Origin: Mugil cephalus
Lineage: Eukaryota > Chordata > Actinopteri > Mugiliformes > Mugilidae
Assembly (NCBI RefSeq): GCF_022458985.1
Contig: NC_061774.1
Span: 9,910,616 to 9,974,615, forward strand
Length of the DNA stretch: 64,000 bases
Direction: 5' to 3'
In this document: in pieces, positions 46,100-58,231 of the stretch
How the letters are laid out: every line of letters begins with the position of its first letter
Position numbering within the stretch: the stretch's first letter is position 1
Program-made: the position numbers and the translations under genes
Notes under the pieces: model-generated
The model's input: the letters and a program-made list of their open reading frames with translations, nothing else
The model's database searches: none
What the model was told of the DNA's origin: nothing

Positions 46100-46640
46100 T
46101 GCACTTATTACACTTGGTAAAATTTTGCTTGTTTGCAATAAATTTGATTATTTTAAAGAAATTGAGCTAAAGAGTGGACTGGAAGACAAAGGTGTAAAAT
46201 GAACGGGAGTAACCTTGTGAAACTGGGAGCCTAGGGAGATTCCAAAACTACTGATAAATGCAGATGTTTGAACCTGAGGAAAAAATAGGAAAGATATTTG
46301 GAGTAGATCACGATGCTCCAGAGCCATGTGGCACATCTGGCATCCATGTGGCTCATCAACAGTGATGAAGACAATTTCAAAGGGTATGATTGGTTAAAAT
46401 AAGGGGCTGGTGAGGGTGTGCCCCATGTAGGGGATGGACAAGGATGTGACTTGTGACGTCCCAAAGGTATAAAAGATGAGGACAGTAGCCCTCGCACCTC
46501 AGAGTGGGGTCATGGTGACCAGTTTTTGTCCTGTGATGCTGCTCTCCTTTTTTGCCGGCAATAAAGATCACTCTGATGCTCTGGACCTAGACCTGATGAT
46601 TTTTCTGAGACTCCGAAGAGAAGTTATCTTCAGGCTGAAT
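46100..46640 (+). mobile_element. LTR-like block (possible 5' LTR)
   Basis: TATAAAAG at about 46470 is followed about 90 bp later by AATAAAG near 46560, the spacing of a U3-R boundary and polyadenylation signal. It lies upstream of the gag-pol remnant in the same orientation. Ends, primer-binding site and a matching 3' copy were not found, so the call is tentative. Confidence 0.3.
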
Positions 46641-47730
46641 TGAACATCTTTCAAGGACTAAGTTTTACAAGGGTCTCCTATTTCGGAATAATTTGCCACA
46701 TTTATTGGCAAGCCATCAGCCAGGAGGGCAAAGATCAGATGAGAAGGATCGCCACCAGGAGGACTTCACAGACACCACTGGCGCCAAAAAAAAAATAAAT
46801 AAATAAAATAAATAAAAAAATAAAAAGGTAAGCAGAGCCTTTTTAAAAAATCTGCAAATTTGAATAAGTGGTGTTTGTGGAGAGAAAGTGGTCCGCCCAA
46901 GTGAGATCAAATCTCGTCAAAAAATTATCTGCTCTTTCTGAACCTAACCCTTTCAAAATTACTAAAGACGTGGGAGGCACTCAGAGAAGCAGAGTGTAAA
47001 CCCGTGTTATATGTTTGTCTGTCTTACTGTCTGTGTGTGTTACAAATGCCTCAGCAAGCCCGTGAATGAGTGTGATAACTTATTGCTCAATGTATGCATT
47101 GCACGCTGGCTGATGGCAGTGCTGGTGTTTGCTGGAGGGTTGACTAGACTAGTAATAAATCAGGTGTAGCTGAGAAGGACAGAGCATATCCTGATAACCG
47201 TTTGAAGTTGGGAAATGGTCCCAGGAGGTCAAATGCGTTTAACACTCACATTTTATAGGGGTTGTTGCATAATAATCTGGTACCAGCTTAAAACATGCAC
47301 AGTTGTATGTCTTGTCTTAGAGAAGAGGGTGTCTGCAGACATTGCCCCAGTGGGGGTTAAGAGATAAAGTGCGCCCTGTCCGGTTTGAGGCAGGATCCTG
47401 TCCAGAGTGAGGCAGGATAAATATCACCAGAGGTGTGCGATACGATTTGGTAGCATTTACACCGCCAGAGTGTTGCGGTGTGATCAATCTGTTGATACCA
47501 CCACGACTAATTGCCTGAGTAAAGTGTTGAGTGGGTGTTAAGGGTTTTGCTGGGTTGAATGAGCTGGTGGTAGAAGTTTTGCCAGGTTAAGAAGCGAGGG
47601 CATATTGATGAAGAGTAGAAAAGAGGAAAAAAAAACATTTTTTTTAGAATTTTGCAGATAGCGTTAGTAGAATAATAAACACATAGATAAGGGAGTGAGA
47701 GTGAGGACGAAATATTAACCTCTGATCACT

Positions 47731-49150
47731 TTGAGCAAGGAGGACATTGTGAGACGAAAGGCATCAGAGCACACTTTCGGCTGGAACGGACATATAGAGA
47801 TGAGGATGGCATACAGCATTGGCAGACTGAACAAGAGATTAATCAAAAATTGTAGCTTATTACGAAAAATTGTAAACTTAACTCAGACTAAAGAGGAGCT
47901 TCTAGCACTACCGTGGGAGGTTGCAATCCAGCATAATAATACTGCATCTGCGACCCTATCGGGGGATTCCTGAGAACCTAACCATAGCTGGGAGACAAAG
48001 GGGGGACGTAGATCCATGGTTGCAGATACAGACCGTTCCCAGAAAAATAGAATGGGAAATAGTTAAATTTGGACACCTTACTAAAACTCCAGTCGAGGGC
48101 GGAGGTGAGGACTTGAAGTACAACCCTACTAGGACACTTAGACTTAAACAGACCACCACTGTACGTAAAATACTAGTTTTAATAAGAACAAGACAAGAGG
48201 GACAGCCAGAAATTAGGAGGCAAGTGAAAGTGTTAAACAAGGAGTTATGGGGACTAGAATGGTAAAAGGAGAGGGGCTGATGACCCCAGTGGACTAGCTG
48301 ATAAGATAGATATCCAGATCATGTTAAAAAGATTAGACGATGCGTGAATAAATGGCACAAGAGAACATCAGGTGTTCTGCGGTTAATCTGAGAGGAGGAC
48401 CTTTGACACTGCATGCTGTAAGGAGACTGAATCGAATCTAGACAGATGCCTGCCCCAGGAGGAGGAGACAAAGGAGGAGCTGAGCAACAGACTACGCCTA
48501 CTGCACCAATAGAGATGAGCAGACCCCCTCCTTACTCGGCTCTTGCGGAGCCAGCACAAGTGAAGCAGTGGCCCCTGAACTAAAGAAGGAGAACTGACAG
48601 GAAAGTTTGCAATACACTGGAACACTCAACACTGTGAGGCAGGAATACTTCGAAGCCGCCTAGTGGATGAAGAAATGTACCACCAGCGTTCACGATATTC
48701 CCTGCAACCAGAGTCACTGAACCCCCAGCAGGAAAAGAAAACAGATTTGCACACACACACACACTGAACTTGTGGGAAGGAAGTAACTGTGGCCTGAAGA
48801 TGGAATGCAATCCACATCGAGAATGTGCAACCAGCAGTCCAGCAGGCAGCAATGCCAGTCTTACCTCTGTTGAAGAAAAAAGGAAGGAATGCACGGACAG
48901 AATGCAACCAGAACTGGAGGCATTTCATGCCTTATATGAACAAAACACCTGTAAAAAGAGTTAACACAAGCTTGTGAAAGGACCCAGCGCCGTATAATGG
49001 AAGGACAGTCACAACTCCCACAAATAGTGAGTCTAGAGCTAACGGGAACCATGCGAACAGAGAGAAGTGGACTGGATGAATTCCCGCTGTCTCTGGATGA
49101 ACTGGCTGACCACCCAGACGACCACATAGATGAGACATCCTGTGCCCACT
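47731..49150 (+). pseudogene. endogenous retrovirus gag-like remnant
   Basis: Broken plus-strand frames, charged and Gln/Arg-rich, upstream of a retroviral pol remnant. A PPPY late-domain motif is visible at 48524-48535, and such motifs recruit the budding machinery. I cannot identify matrix or capsid with confidence. Stops and frameshifts are frequent. The assignment rests on position and the late-domain motif. Confidence 0.5.
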
Positions 49151-49554
49151 AAAAGTGACAATCATCTGCACACACAAAGGCCTTACACTGGACCTCAAAA
49201 GGGAGCATGCTTTTGGCATGATGACAGTTCAAGACTTAAAAGACAATGAAAAACCAGCCACCCTTGTGCAGCCTGCAGTATATTGGATCCAGTGGCCTCC
49301 TAATTCAGAGTTGATGCATCACTGGAAACTGTGGAAAGAGTGGGTATTGAAAGAACTGCCCACTGCACACAAACCTCAACTTCCATTTCACTGCACAATG
49401 ACGTATGATGAAACTCAGCAACGTACAGACTATCAAGAATGCTAGAAAGATTTGTGCAGTGGAAAACTCCATGGTTCCAGGTGCCTGACTGGGTGGGGTG
49501 GAGTCCCGCCGTCACCTTGATGATGATAGGGAAGGGAGTCACGTGACCTAGGTC

Positions 49555-51290
49555 CCATGATAAAGACAGCTCAACAAGTGAAAGACTGGAAACCAACTCA
49601 GAATATTTATGTGCAAGCATCTACTGATGGACAATTTCTAAAAATCTCTCTGAGAACGTATGATGAAGGAACAGGAGTTCACGTGCTGTTAAGTCGGAGA
49701 TGTCCTGCTCAAATGCCGCTGTCAGAAGAGCATGTAATGCTGTTAGCTCAAATACCACATAGATTATGGTCTCAGCATAAAACGGATGTAGGGTTAGTCA
49801 GGTCAGCACAGCCAGTTTACATTAAGATAAACCAGTACATATGTTACCATACAAGAAACAATATCCACTCAAACCACACCAAATAGCAGGTATAGATGCC
49901 GCATTGTTTAGTGTACCATTACACTAAGATTCACATTTATTTGCATTCACATATGAAGGACAACAATACACCTACACACGTCTCGCACAAGGCTATGTGG
50001 AGAGTCCATCAATATTCAATAGGGTGTTGGCAAATGACCTACAGCACTTAGAGGTGGCAAGCACAGTATTACAATATGTAGATGACTTACTAATATGCAG
50101 TCCTACTAGTGAGTTGTGCATGCAAGACTCGCACACAGTCCTGATGGCACTGGAAAAAGGGGGACATAAGATGAGTAAAGAAAAACTACAGTTCTTTCAA
50201 ACACAGGTTGACTACCTCGGCAGACAGCTGATGTGGCAGCAAGCGAGCAATAGCTTCATCACAGATAGAGGCTATTGCAAAAGCTCCCAAACCGCAAACG
50301 GTGGCGCATATGTTCTGGGGATGGATTCAGTCGACTGTGGATCTGTGATTATGCTATTAAAACAGCCCCATTACGTGGCCTGATTCATGATGCAGGACAA
50401 ACCAATGGTTCAACTGAACTACAGTGGACTGCAGAGGCTGAGGGTGCCTTCCAGGCCTTAAAGCAGGACATGCAGAAAGCACCTGCACTAGGAAACCCCA
50501 TCTATGCTAACATGTTTGATCTATATGTTGCAGAAAGAGTGGGCTATGCATGTGCAGTATTAATGCAAGACACACCCACGGGTAAGCAACTATTAGCATA
50601 TTACAGTACGAAACTAGATAACATAGAAACAGGCCTTCCACCCTGTTACCAGGGTCTGGCAGCAGCTGCCTTTGCATACCCAAAAGCATCAAGCATTACT
50701 ATGGGCCATCCAGCTACGTTATACACATCCCATCAACTACATGCATTGATCACTAGTCCTAGGTTCGTATTGACACAGGCTAGGAAAACAGGCTATGAGG
50801 TATTCCTCTCAGCCCCAGAATTAACCATCCAGCAATGTGCCACTGTGAACATGCCACACGTATGGTGTTGCCTGTAGAAGGCATGCCACATGACTGTATC
50901 TAGTCAAGAGAAGTGTTCCTGAAGCCATGTCTCGATTTGTATAACCAGCCAATAACAGCAGAATTAAGCTTTTTTGTAGATGGTTCTTGTTTCAGGGATG
51001 CTACAGGAAACCATGCTGGTTACACCATTATACAACTTCATCCAGATGACACCTTCACTGAGGTATAGACCATGAAGTTAACACAGCCTTGTTCAGCTCA
51101 ATTGGCAGATATCAAGGCATTGACCGCAGCGTGTAACCTGGCTGCAGATAAGACACTGAATGTCTATACCGATTCACAGTATGCATATGCAGTCTGTCAC
51201 ATACACGGTGTCATCTGGAAACAGAGAGGATTCCTGAGAGGGGATGGCACCCCAGTAGTCGCAGGAGTAGTGAGAGGAGGATAATCCTAT
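49555..51290 (+). pseudogene. endogenous retrovirus pol remnant (RT and RNase H)
   Basis: Several plus-strand frames in order: a reverse-transcriptase N-terminal part near 49680-49885, the catalytic YVDD at 50075-50086, the connection domain at 50275-50877 and RNase H pieces near 50970-51260 (VDGSC and YTDSQYA, carrying the expected acidic residues). YVDD and the connection-domain pattern fit class-I (gamma/epsilon-like) retroviruses. Frameshifts and stops separate the parts. Integrase is not recognised, and sequence just after RNase H reads as an unrelated short hydrophobic segment, suggesting a deletion. No intact product is possible. Confidence 0.8.
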
Positions 51291-53711
51291 TTTTGTTGGG
51301 AGTAGGACTGCTGTTTGTCATCCGACACAGTCAAAAAACAAAGATAGAAATAGAGGAGGAAGAGCTGACAGAATGTGCCCTAGCCTAGAAGTACACTAGC
51401 TGTGGCAGAGGGATAGATATCAAATGCAGAAACAACCACACTTACGTGTGTAAGATCAGCCCAGTGCAAGCAAACCCTGACTCAATGTGAGAAAAGAAAA
51501 CCCATATGCAGTTCACAAGCAATGTCTGGTAGACTGAGTTGGGTTAGGTGTACAGGAAGTCAATGCACAGAAGTGTTTACTAACTAGATAAAATGCCAAA
51601 ACGTAAACCAAAAAGAGGAAAACCTGAATCACAGACAGCACATGAATAGCAGAAAGATTTGCAAGACATATTAAATGATTTTCCTTTTGGACCAATACCA
51701 ATACGTCAATCTAAAACTCATGTATTGGCCACAAGACGATCTGTTCATTGTGCCCCTTTATACTAAATATACATTGAATATGATATCAATCCATCATGGA
51801 ACAGATTTGCTATTTAGCACCCATATGTTTCTGCAAAAGTATGGTAAGAGAGGTATAGAACATAAGTCTGCAGAGTATGACCAACAGTACGTGATTGACA
51901 TGGACAATTTGTAAGTCTTAAGTTAAGAGGGCAACTTTACCTACACCCACAGGGAGAAAATGACTAGGTAGGGAGAGATGAGGTGCTAACCCCTTTTGCT
52001 CCCCTTTCACTAAGAAAGCTATGGCTGAACCATCCTGAGAAAACTGGCAGCATGACACACGCTAGTAGAAAGAGCCTGCAGCCCCGGCCTGGCCTGAGTC
52101 TTCCGACGGCGGAGCAGTTCAGCCGACTGAAGAATCCACCTGGACGATGACAGCCCCTTTTTCTCCTTTCCACTGGCACTCGTACTATTCAGTAAATTAG
52201 CATTTAATGTGTGTGACATTGTAAACTAATGATTGCGCTTGAACCTCACAAGTGGCAGTATTCATATTTGCACTTCCTACCCAATGGGGATCCCTGTTAT
52301 TAGTGGGTAATATGGTCTGAGCATCATCAGAGACTTTGCTGTAAAGTGGTCCTATGGGTACAAGGTATGAACCTTATCCACGGACATTAAAAGCGTGCAT
52401 GTTTGTACATCCTACTACTCTTCCTGAGTGTATCTGTAACTGTAATAACATAAAGTTACCTGTGTGTATGTGTGTGTGGGTGGGTGGGTGAGGGTGAGGA
52501 GTGAGTGCTTGTGAGTTAGCCTATATTTAGCACAGTTAGCCTGTGTGTGAGAGATTAATGCGCGCTTTCGCGCGCCTCTTCCGTATCCTACTACTCTTCC
52601 TGTGTGTATTTGTAACTGTAATAACATAAAGTTACCTGTGTGTGTGTGTTGGTGTGTGTTGTTGTGACATTAATGTATGGGACACAGGGATCAGCTGTAT
52701 TAACAGCAGAGACATCAAGAGGAGTCCCTGATGAATGAACTGGTCTGAGCTGCGGCTCAGGGGTTGCCGTGGCAACTCACAGTGGTCGTCAATGACGACG
52801 GAAGCGCGCGGAGCCGGGACACAGAGAAGAGCTAGATTTCCCCCCTTTTCGCTGGTCTCACATTTGGGCTCACTGTGACAAAAAGGTAGCTCCTATCAGA
52901 AAAACAAGCAGACCGTGGGCGTCGTAAGACCTTCCTGAAGACTTTGATATGTTTTTTGTCCTCCTGGAGTAAATATTTTGGACACACTCACGAATTAAAT
53001 ACAAAGGTCCCTTCTCCTTTTCTCAGAAAATCTTTGCATTGGAGTGAATGGAGAGGAGACAGGTACTTTACTGCGAACCGAGGCTCACAGTTTAAATTCT
53101 GTACGTCTCACTGCTTTGCTGAGCACATTGTGAGAGACACAACAAGTTTGTCTACAACTGTGGAAAAAATCATGTGTCTAGTGTGTAAATTGTGGCCGAG
53201 ACGAGCGTGGAAAGAGAAAAATTTCGGGCGATTTCACACACGTTCTCCCACTATAAGTACCAACATTCCGCACTCTAAAATTAGATTTTTCAAAAAAGAT
53301 CATGGTCATTGAACAGTGATTGATCAACAATGATAAGACCTATCAAAACGAGGAAATAATACACCAATACACAAGGCTTGTGTCTACATTTTAAAGTTCA
53401 AATGAAGTCTGTAGGTAAAAGTATGCATGAGCAGTAGACCTTTGAAAAACAGTCTTTTTTACGTGTTTTTTTTTCCGGCCATCCCATTCATTTCCAGTGG
53501 GAAATTTATCGCAGTTTTACACGACGTAATTCTTATTTCGGAAAGAAAAGTAATAGCACACCGATCCCGATCGAGCCGCACGTTTTGATATATAACTCGC
53601 CCTAAGGAAGGAAGTGGAAAAATAATAAGAAGAAGAAGAAACGTGCGGGATAACATTAGGTTACAATAACTGTTATCCAGTCTACAGCAGCAAGCTTGCC
53701 CCATAGCCCCT
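51291..53711. other. region after the retroviral remnant
   Basis: It starts with a short hydrophobic frame (51280-51390, LFLLGVGLLFVI) that could be a transmembrane remnant. A 176-bp-period tandem duplication and GT-rich tracts follow at 52411-52660. CATTCATTTCCAGTGG near 53486-53501 is partly mirrored by a GTGAATGGAGA block near 53040, possible ends of a small element. No 3' LTR matching 46.1-46.6 kb was found. Confidence 0.35.
52411..52660 (+). repeat. two-copy tandem duplication, 176-bp offset
   Basis: CCTACTACTCTTCCTG...ATAACATAAAGTTACC occurs at 52411 and again at 52587 with a few differences. Each copy is followed by a GT-rich tract. Confidence 0.8.
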
Positions 53712-53902
53712 AATAAGATGCAAGCTGAATGACTTTGACGTCATGTTTGATTATAAGGTTGTATTGATTATCATGATATATCGAATAGTAATTCCTTTAG
53801 TTTGATCATGTTTGATTATAATAATATAATTGAATTACAATGATCAGCGTGACCATAGTGTCGTTAGTTTGATTACAATATGATGTTAGATGTGATGGGC
53901 CT
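53712..53902 (+). repeat. direct repeat, copy B
   Basis: Matches 45874-46000 but carries about 65 extra bp that include a second CATGTTTGATTATA, so it has an internal duplication. It lies 7.8 kb from copy A. Confidence 0.75.
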
Positions 53903-54299
53903 TTTTGTATTCGTTTATGGCAATTCACTTATTTTTATAATTCTGAAAATATTGTGTATACAGTAGCTATGTTGTGTTTTCCTGTTATATAAGTTCAAAC
54001 ACAAACCCAATATTGTAAAAATAATCAATTTTGTTGGTTAGCTATGAAATGTAATTAAAAAATATAAAAATGTAATGTTAATTCTTTAATGTATTCATAA
54101 ATACAGTCACATTTAAACCAGTAGAAATGTAGAAATCTACCTTAAGAAAGCTCCAAGCCGAGTTCTTACAGGAGGTAGAAAACCCAGACCCACAGCTGCA
54201 GCAATGCCAATGACCAGGGCTCCTTTTCCTGCCTTACGCACCTGCAGAGGGAAAGAGAACATCTTTTAGCCCTTGAAGGAACATAATGTCATGATGTCA

Positions 54300-54655
54300 T
54301 AATGTCCTATCCCTAGTTCCTATCCCTATCCTTGACCAAGACACTTAATCCACCTTGCCACCTTGTATGCTCCTGGGATTGCGTGTGAATGTAGAAATCT
54401 ACCTTAAAGCTCCAATCTGAGCTCTTACAGGAGGCAGAAAGCAGCTGCAGCAATGACCAGGGCTACTTTTCCTGCCTTAAGCATCTGCAGAGGCAGCCAT
54501 GTTTCTGTCAGCCTGCCCCAGGGCAGCTGTGACTAATGAGGTAGTTTACCACCACTTGTGACTGTGTGAATGAATAATACATACAATTGTAAGCGCTTTG
54601 GGCATCTAAAAATAGAAAAGCTCAATATAAAACCAATACATTATTATTATTATTA
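54300..54655 (+). repeat. dispersed fish repeat split by an exon copy
   Basis: The left half (CTTGACCAAGACACTTAATC) and the right half (CTGCCCCAGGGCAGCTGTGA ... TAAGCGCTTTGGG ... ATTATTATTATT) are parts of one common fish repeat. They are separated by a 105-bp copy of the PLAAT last exon. Confidence 0.6.
54386..54490 (-). pseudogene. decayed copy of the PLAAT last exon
   Basis: Aligns with 54128-54247 with small deletions. It keeps the CTCTGCAG acceptor and a KAGK-ALVI-AAA reading, then hits an early stop. The GTG at the exon start is now ATG. It lies just upstream, in the gene sense, of the intact last exon. Confidence 0.75.
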
Positions 54656-55467
54656 AAAACTTTTAAATCATACAACTCTGCAAGTAGTAGTAGCATTTTC
54701 ACATTGGCAGTGCCATACTGTCTTGACATACAGACATGCTGACATACTCCATCCCTTTGCAAAACAAATCTTGTAAACATGGACTGGATGTCTCCATTTT
54801 AAAATATCTGCGTGGAAAGGAAAATGTATTCAGAACCTCATGCTTTATTCAATTAAATTTCAAATTTCAAAATTGTCTATTCTGGTATATGGCTATATCT
54901 ACAGGACACGCAAAAGAATGAAATAAAGCCCATGGTGAAAGCCAAAGCCAGGAGGTTAAAATATAAAATATAAGTGAAAAGTCAAGAAAACCAAAATAAA
55001 AATAAAAATAAAAAATCTATGGTGATTGCTTGTTAAAAACAACTGAAGAAGACGGACAAGTAGGAGGAGGCTTGCAAATCATTAATACGAATATAATATG
55101 TAATATATAAGAAGGTTATGCAATGAGATAACCCAGTGTATGGGTTATTTTTAATCCCTGAATATGGTTACTTTTACTCACTGGATTAGATCTAACGAGC
55201 AACCCAGTTAGAATAACCCAGCACGTGTTCTGTCCCACTAGTTTTTAAAGTGGTGAAGTGTGATTTGTGCTATCTTAAATATATTTATTTCACATTTTCG
55301 TGATACATGTACTATTATTATTATTATTAGTAGTAGTGGTAGTTATACTCATTATTAATGTTATTGTTGCCCTATTGTTGCCTTATTACAGGGCTTGAAC
55401 CTACCTGCTGGGACTCAGCGTGGCCGTAGCGCAGCTCAGTGACGAAGTGTTCGCAGTTTCTTTTTAA

Positions 55468-57001
55468 CCCTTATGTGGTGTGCGGGTCTGTGGGACCCGT
55501 TTTCATTTTTTATTAAAAGAAAAATGATACAATTAATTAATTTTTCAAACTCAGACTCACTAACCTTGGCTCATTTTCTGTGAAGAACATATATCAGAAT
55601 ACATTTTTAATGACCACACACTGTACACCCCCCCACACATTTCTATTACATATAAGATGTCCGTGTGTGTGTGTGTGAGAGAGAGAGTGAGAGAGAGAAA
55701 GAGAGAGAGAGTGACTGTAAATGTGAGTTTTGTGTTTCTGCACCTGCGGTTCCCGCACAAGGTTGCAACATTTTTGTAAAATGCAAGCGTCTGCTCTCGT
55801 TTTCCCGCATATTTGACCCTCTATCTTGCGGGAATCTTTATTTTCTCACACTCTATCTGCTACAAATTGGAGGCGGGACACTAGAAATATAGCTTTGTGT
55901 TTTCTTATCACAACGGATCAAGATGGCCAAGATGGAAGGGAGAGAAGTTTTTGATGATGATGTAGAGCGAGAGGATTCAGAAGAAGAGGTTTCAGAATTT
56001 GAGGATCACATTTCTTAAAATTCAGAGTCTGACAGTGACTCTGAAGAAGTTGATGAGATTGAGCATCAGCCAGTTCCAAAACGAAGACGAGCCACAGGAC
56101 TAGGCCGTCAGCAGCCAGCCACAGGACCAGAACAAAACAGTCAGCAGGGAGCAAGCGAGGAAATATGGATGTCAAAAAATTCTGAAATTGAATGGTATTC
56201 TTGCCCAAGAAAATAGCCACCCCGCAAGGCTGCCAATGTGATAAGGATGCAACCAGGGCCAACACAGATGGCAGTTACTCACACACAGGACATCAAGTCT
56301 TCTTTTGAGCTTTTCATCCCAGATTCCATCCAGAAAATTATTCTTGACTGCACTAATTTAGAAGGAAGACGTGTTTTTGTAGAGAGGTGGAAGGAAATGG
56401 ACCAAACCCATTTACATGCCTGCTTCAGGGTTCTTATCTTATCTGGTGGGGTTTTCAGGTCCAAAGGGGAACACGCAGAATCCATGTGGGATGCAGAAAC
56501 TGGGGGAGAAAATTTCCGTGCAACATTGGACAGAAAACACAAGTGCAAAAAGTGTATCTGCAACACACACACACAGTAAAACTCTGGCCCTCATGTGTTG
56601 TATAGGCTAGTGACCAAAGGCCATGTGTTCAATGGGGCTGATGTGTTGTCTTGACTGATATGTTTACTCTATGTGTTCATGTGTTCAGCTTGTGTTGTGC
56701 AAAGAAATAAAAGTCAGTAGTTTTGAAAAACATTGCTTCACTTGTATATTTGTTTCCACTCACATCTTGATTTTAATAGATTTTGTAAAAACAGTTATAA
56801 ATGTGATCTAACAAAGGTAAAGGGCAAATATTAACAATATATACTGTTTATACTGCTTGTAATTGGGATGAAGTAACTGTATCTGTTGAGTATTTCAACG
56901 TAAGTGTTTGATTGTGAGGCATTAAAAACCATAAAATGGGACGGGTCGACCAGACCCACAAACACTGGCTGAGTAGCAACAATATGAACACCATACAACA
57001 G
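55468..57001 (+). mobile_element. piggyBac-like element, internally deleted
   Basis: Flanked by TTAA at 55464-55467 and 57002-57005. The ends are related inverted repeats (left CCCTTATGTGGTGTGCGG, right inverted CTGTTGTATGGTGTTCAT), with a TGTGGG/GACCC block just inside each. The plus strand from 55923 encodes a transposase N-terminus: an acidic head, ANVIRMQPGPTQMAV, then SFELFIPDSIQKII and WKEMDQTHLHA. It jumps to a short Cys-rich end (KHKCKKCIC). The catalytic core is missing and a stop interrupts the acidic head. Non-autonomous. Confidence 0.88.
55662..55712. repeat. (GT)n(GA)n microsatellite
   Basis: A GTGTGT run passes into GAGAGA within the piggyBac element. Confidence 0.85.
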
Positions 57002-57437
57002 TTAAGAGATGATAAGGCCACTCCTCGCCCACCTTCTGACAGGCCGCTCTCCCAATGTCTTGAGCTGAGTGTGGATAATACTTCTTGTCCAGGATGTTGT
57101 TGATTTTCCACTGGCCGCTTCCACTCACGTCCCACAGGTGCTCTTTCTTCACCACGGCCTTAGCTGGGATGTTACGACTGGGGGCTGTCGTAACAAATAA
57201 ACTCAGTTTTGTCTGAACAAATGTATATTAACCACATTACGATATTCTGATCTTAAAACCCCATATAGATTTTGACTTACAGTTAAGTGTTACGTGAACA
57301 ACAAAGCCGTCACCGATGTACAGGCCCCAGTGCTTATAGAAGCCGCGGGAAAATTCAATCAAGTCCCCAGGTTTCGGATTCTCACGCTTAATTAGAAGAC
57401 AGAAAAAAATAAGTTACACTAGCAGTTACAGTTAGTC

Positions 57438-57909
57438 CATGGGCCAGACCGGATTTTGGTATCAGTCAAAGGGACGAAGGCTACATATATTTTTTGGATA
57501 CCTTCTAAGCTTCCATTTAAACCCAGTTGTGAACCTGTCTGATAAATATGGAGGTCACTGCAGCTCATCAAACCATCAAAAGCATACATTTTTTCACATT
57601 TTACGCCTAAACTATGTTCTTTCTTTTATTCCTGTAGGACATAGGAACATCAGAAACACAAAACACAAGTACCACAACATTCACCTGACTATAAGGTTTC
57701 AGAAAATATATAACATGCCCATATAATTTCATTGTGAGAATTCAAGATGGCGTCGGAGTCCATCTTTACCCATTTTTTAACTTTTGATCGTGACAACGCA
57801 GATGGTCATGTAATACCTCTTTTTGTATGTTTACAAGGGCGGGAAGTTCATTTCCAGGGTTATTTTTGAGATACAAGGTCAAATTCAAGGTCACTTGAAG
57901 GTCAAATTT
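57438..57909 (+). repeat. left long inverted repeat
   Basis: Pairs with 63314-64000 read in reverse. It lacks about 200 bp present in the right copy, just after TATTTTTTGGATA. The shared parts are nearly identical, including a convergent stretch with TCAAGATGGCGTCGGAGTCC. Confidence 0.92.
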
Positions 57910-58231
57910 GATATGATTAATGGCACATCATTAACTATCAGCCAATTAACTTTGGAAAATGTATAATATATCCATATTATAAAATTGTGAGAAGTGACTG
58001 TGAGCCTGAAGTTTTTCAAAGTCTCTTTTTACAAAATACACACAGTGGGTCACACAGTGGTCTCTATAGGTTACATTTGTTAAAATACACAATGAACATC
58101 TACGCTAATAAATAAGTAATATCACAATAAAATAGGAAACAAGAATATGATTCAAAAAATAAAATATTTTAATAATTTGAACAATATTAACATCAGCATA
58201 ACTATAACATAACTATCCCAAACCAAGTCCA

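Larger units (their letters stand above)
54137..57386 (-). pseudogene. PLAAT/LRAT-family acyltransferase, catalytic exon split by piggyBac
   Basis: Minus-strand exons: 57281-57386, a second exon from 57184 interrupted at 57005 and resuming at 55463 down to 55405, and 54137-54241. With one TTAA copy removed, the interrupted exon is 242 nt and in phase. Exon 1 has PKPGDLIEF, the catalytic His in KHWGLYIG, and VVHV. The split exon ends with the catalytic Cys box NCEHFVTELRYG. The last exon has a hydrophobic tail (ALVIGIAAAVGLGFL) and stop. These enzymes are thiol phospholipase A/acyltransferases anchored by the C-terminal helix. PLAAT genes lie on human 11q12-q13, fitting the synteny. The first coding exon (start codon) is not in view. 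As it stands the insertion separates His from Cys, so this allele should be null unless another splice form exists. Which PLAAT paralogue it is cannot be told. Confidence 0.85.

Noticed and set aside
45874-53902. The two direct repeats as the LTR pair of the retrovirus
   Set aside because: They share only 127-190 bp, and neither carries the TATA or polyadenylation signals seen at 46.47-46.56 kb.
55405-57184. The sequence between the PLAAT exon halves as an ordinary intron
   Set aside because: The breaks fall at duplicated TTAA with piggyBac-type inverted ends, not at GT-AG sites, and a piggyBac transposase remnant lies inside.
57439-57726. A 95-codon plus-strand frame and its near-identical minus-strand partner at 63506-63703
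   Set aside because: Both are the same inverted-repeat sequence of the large transposon. No domain, and the frame is not conserved between the copies.
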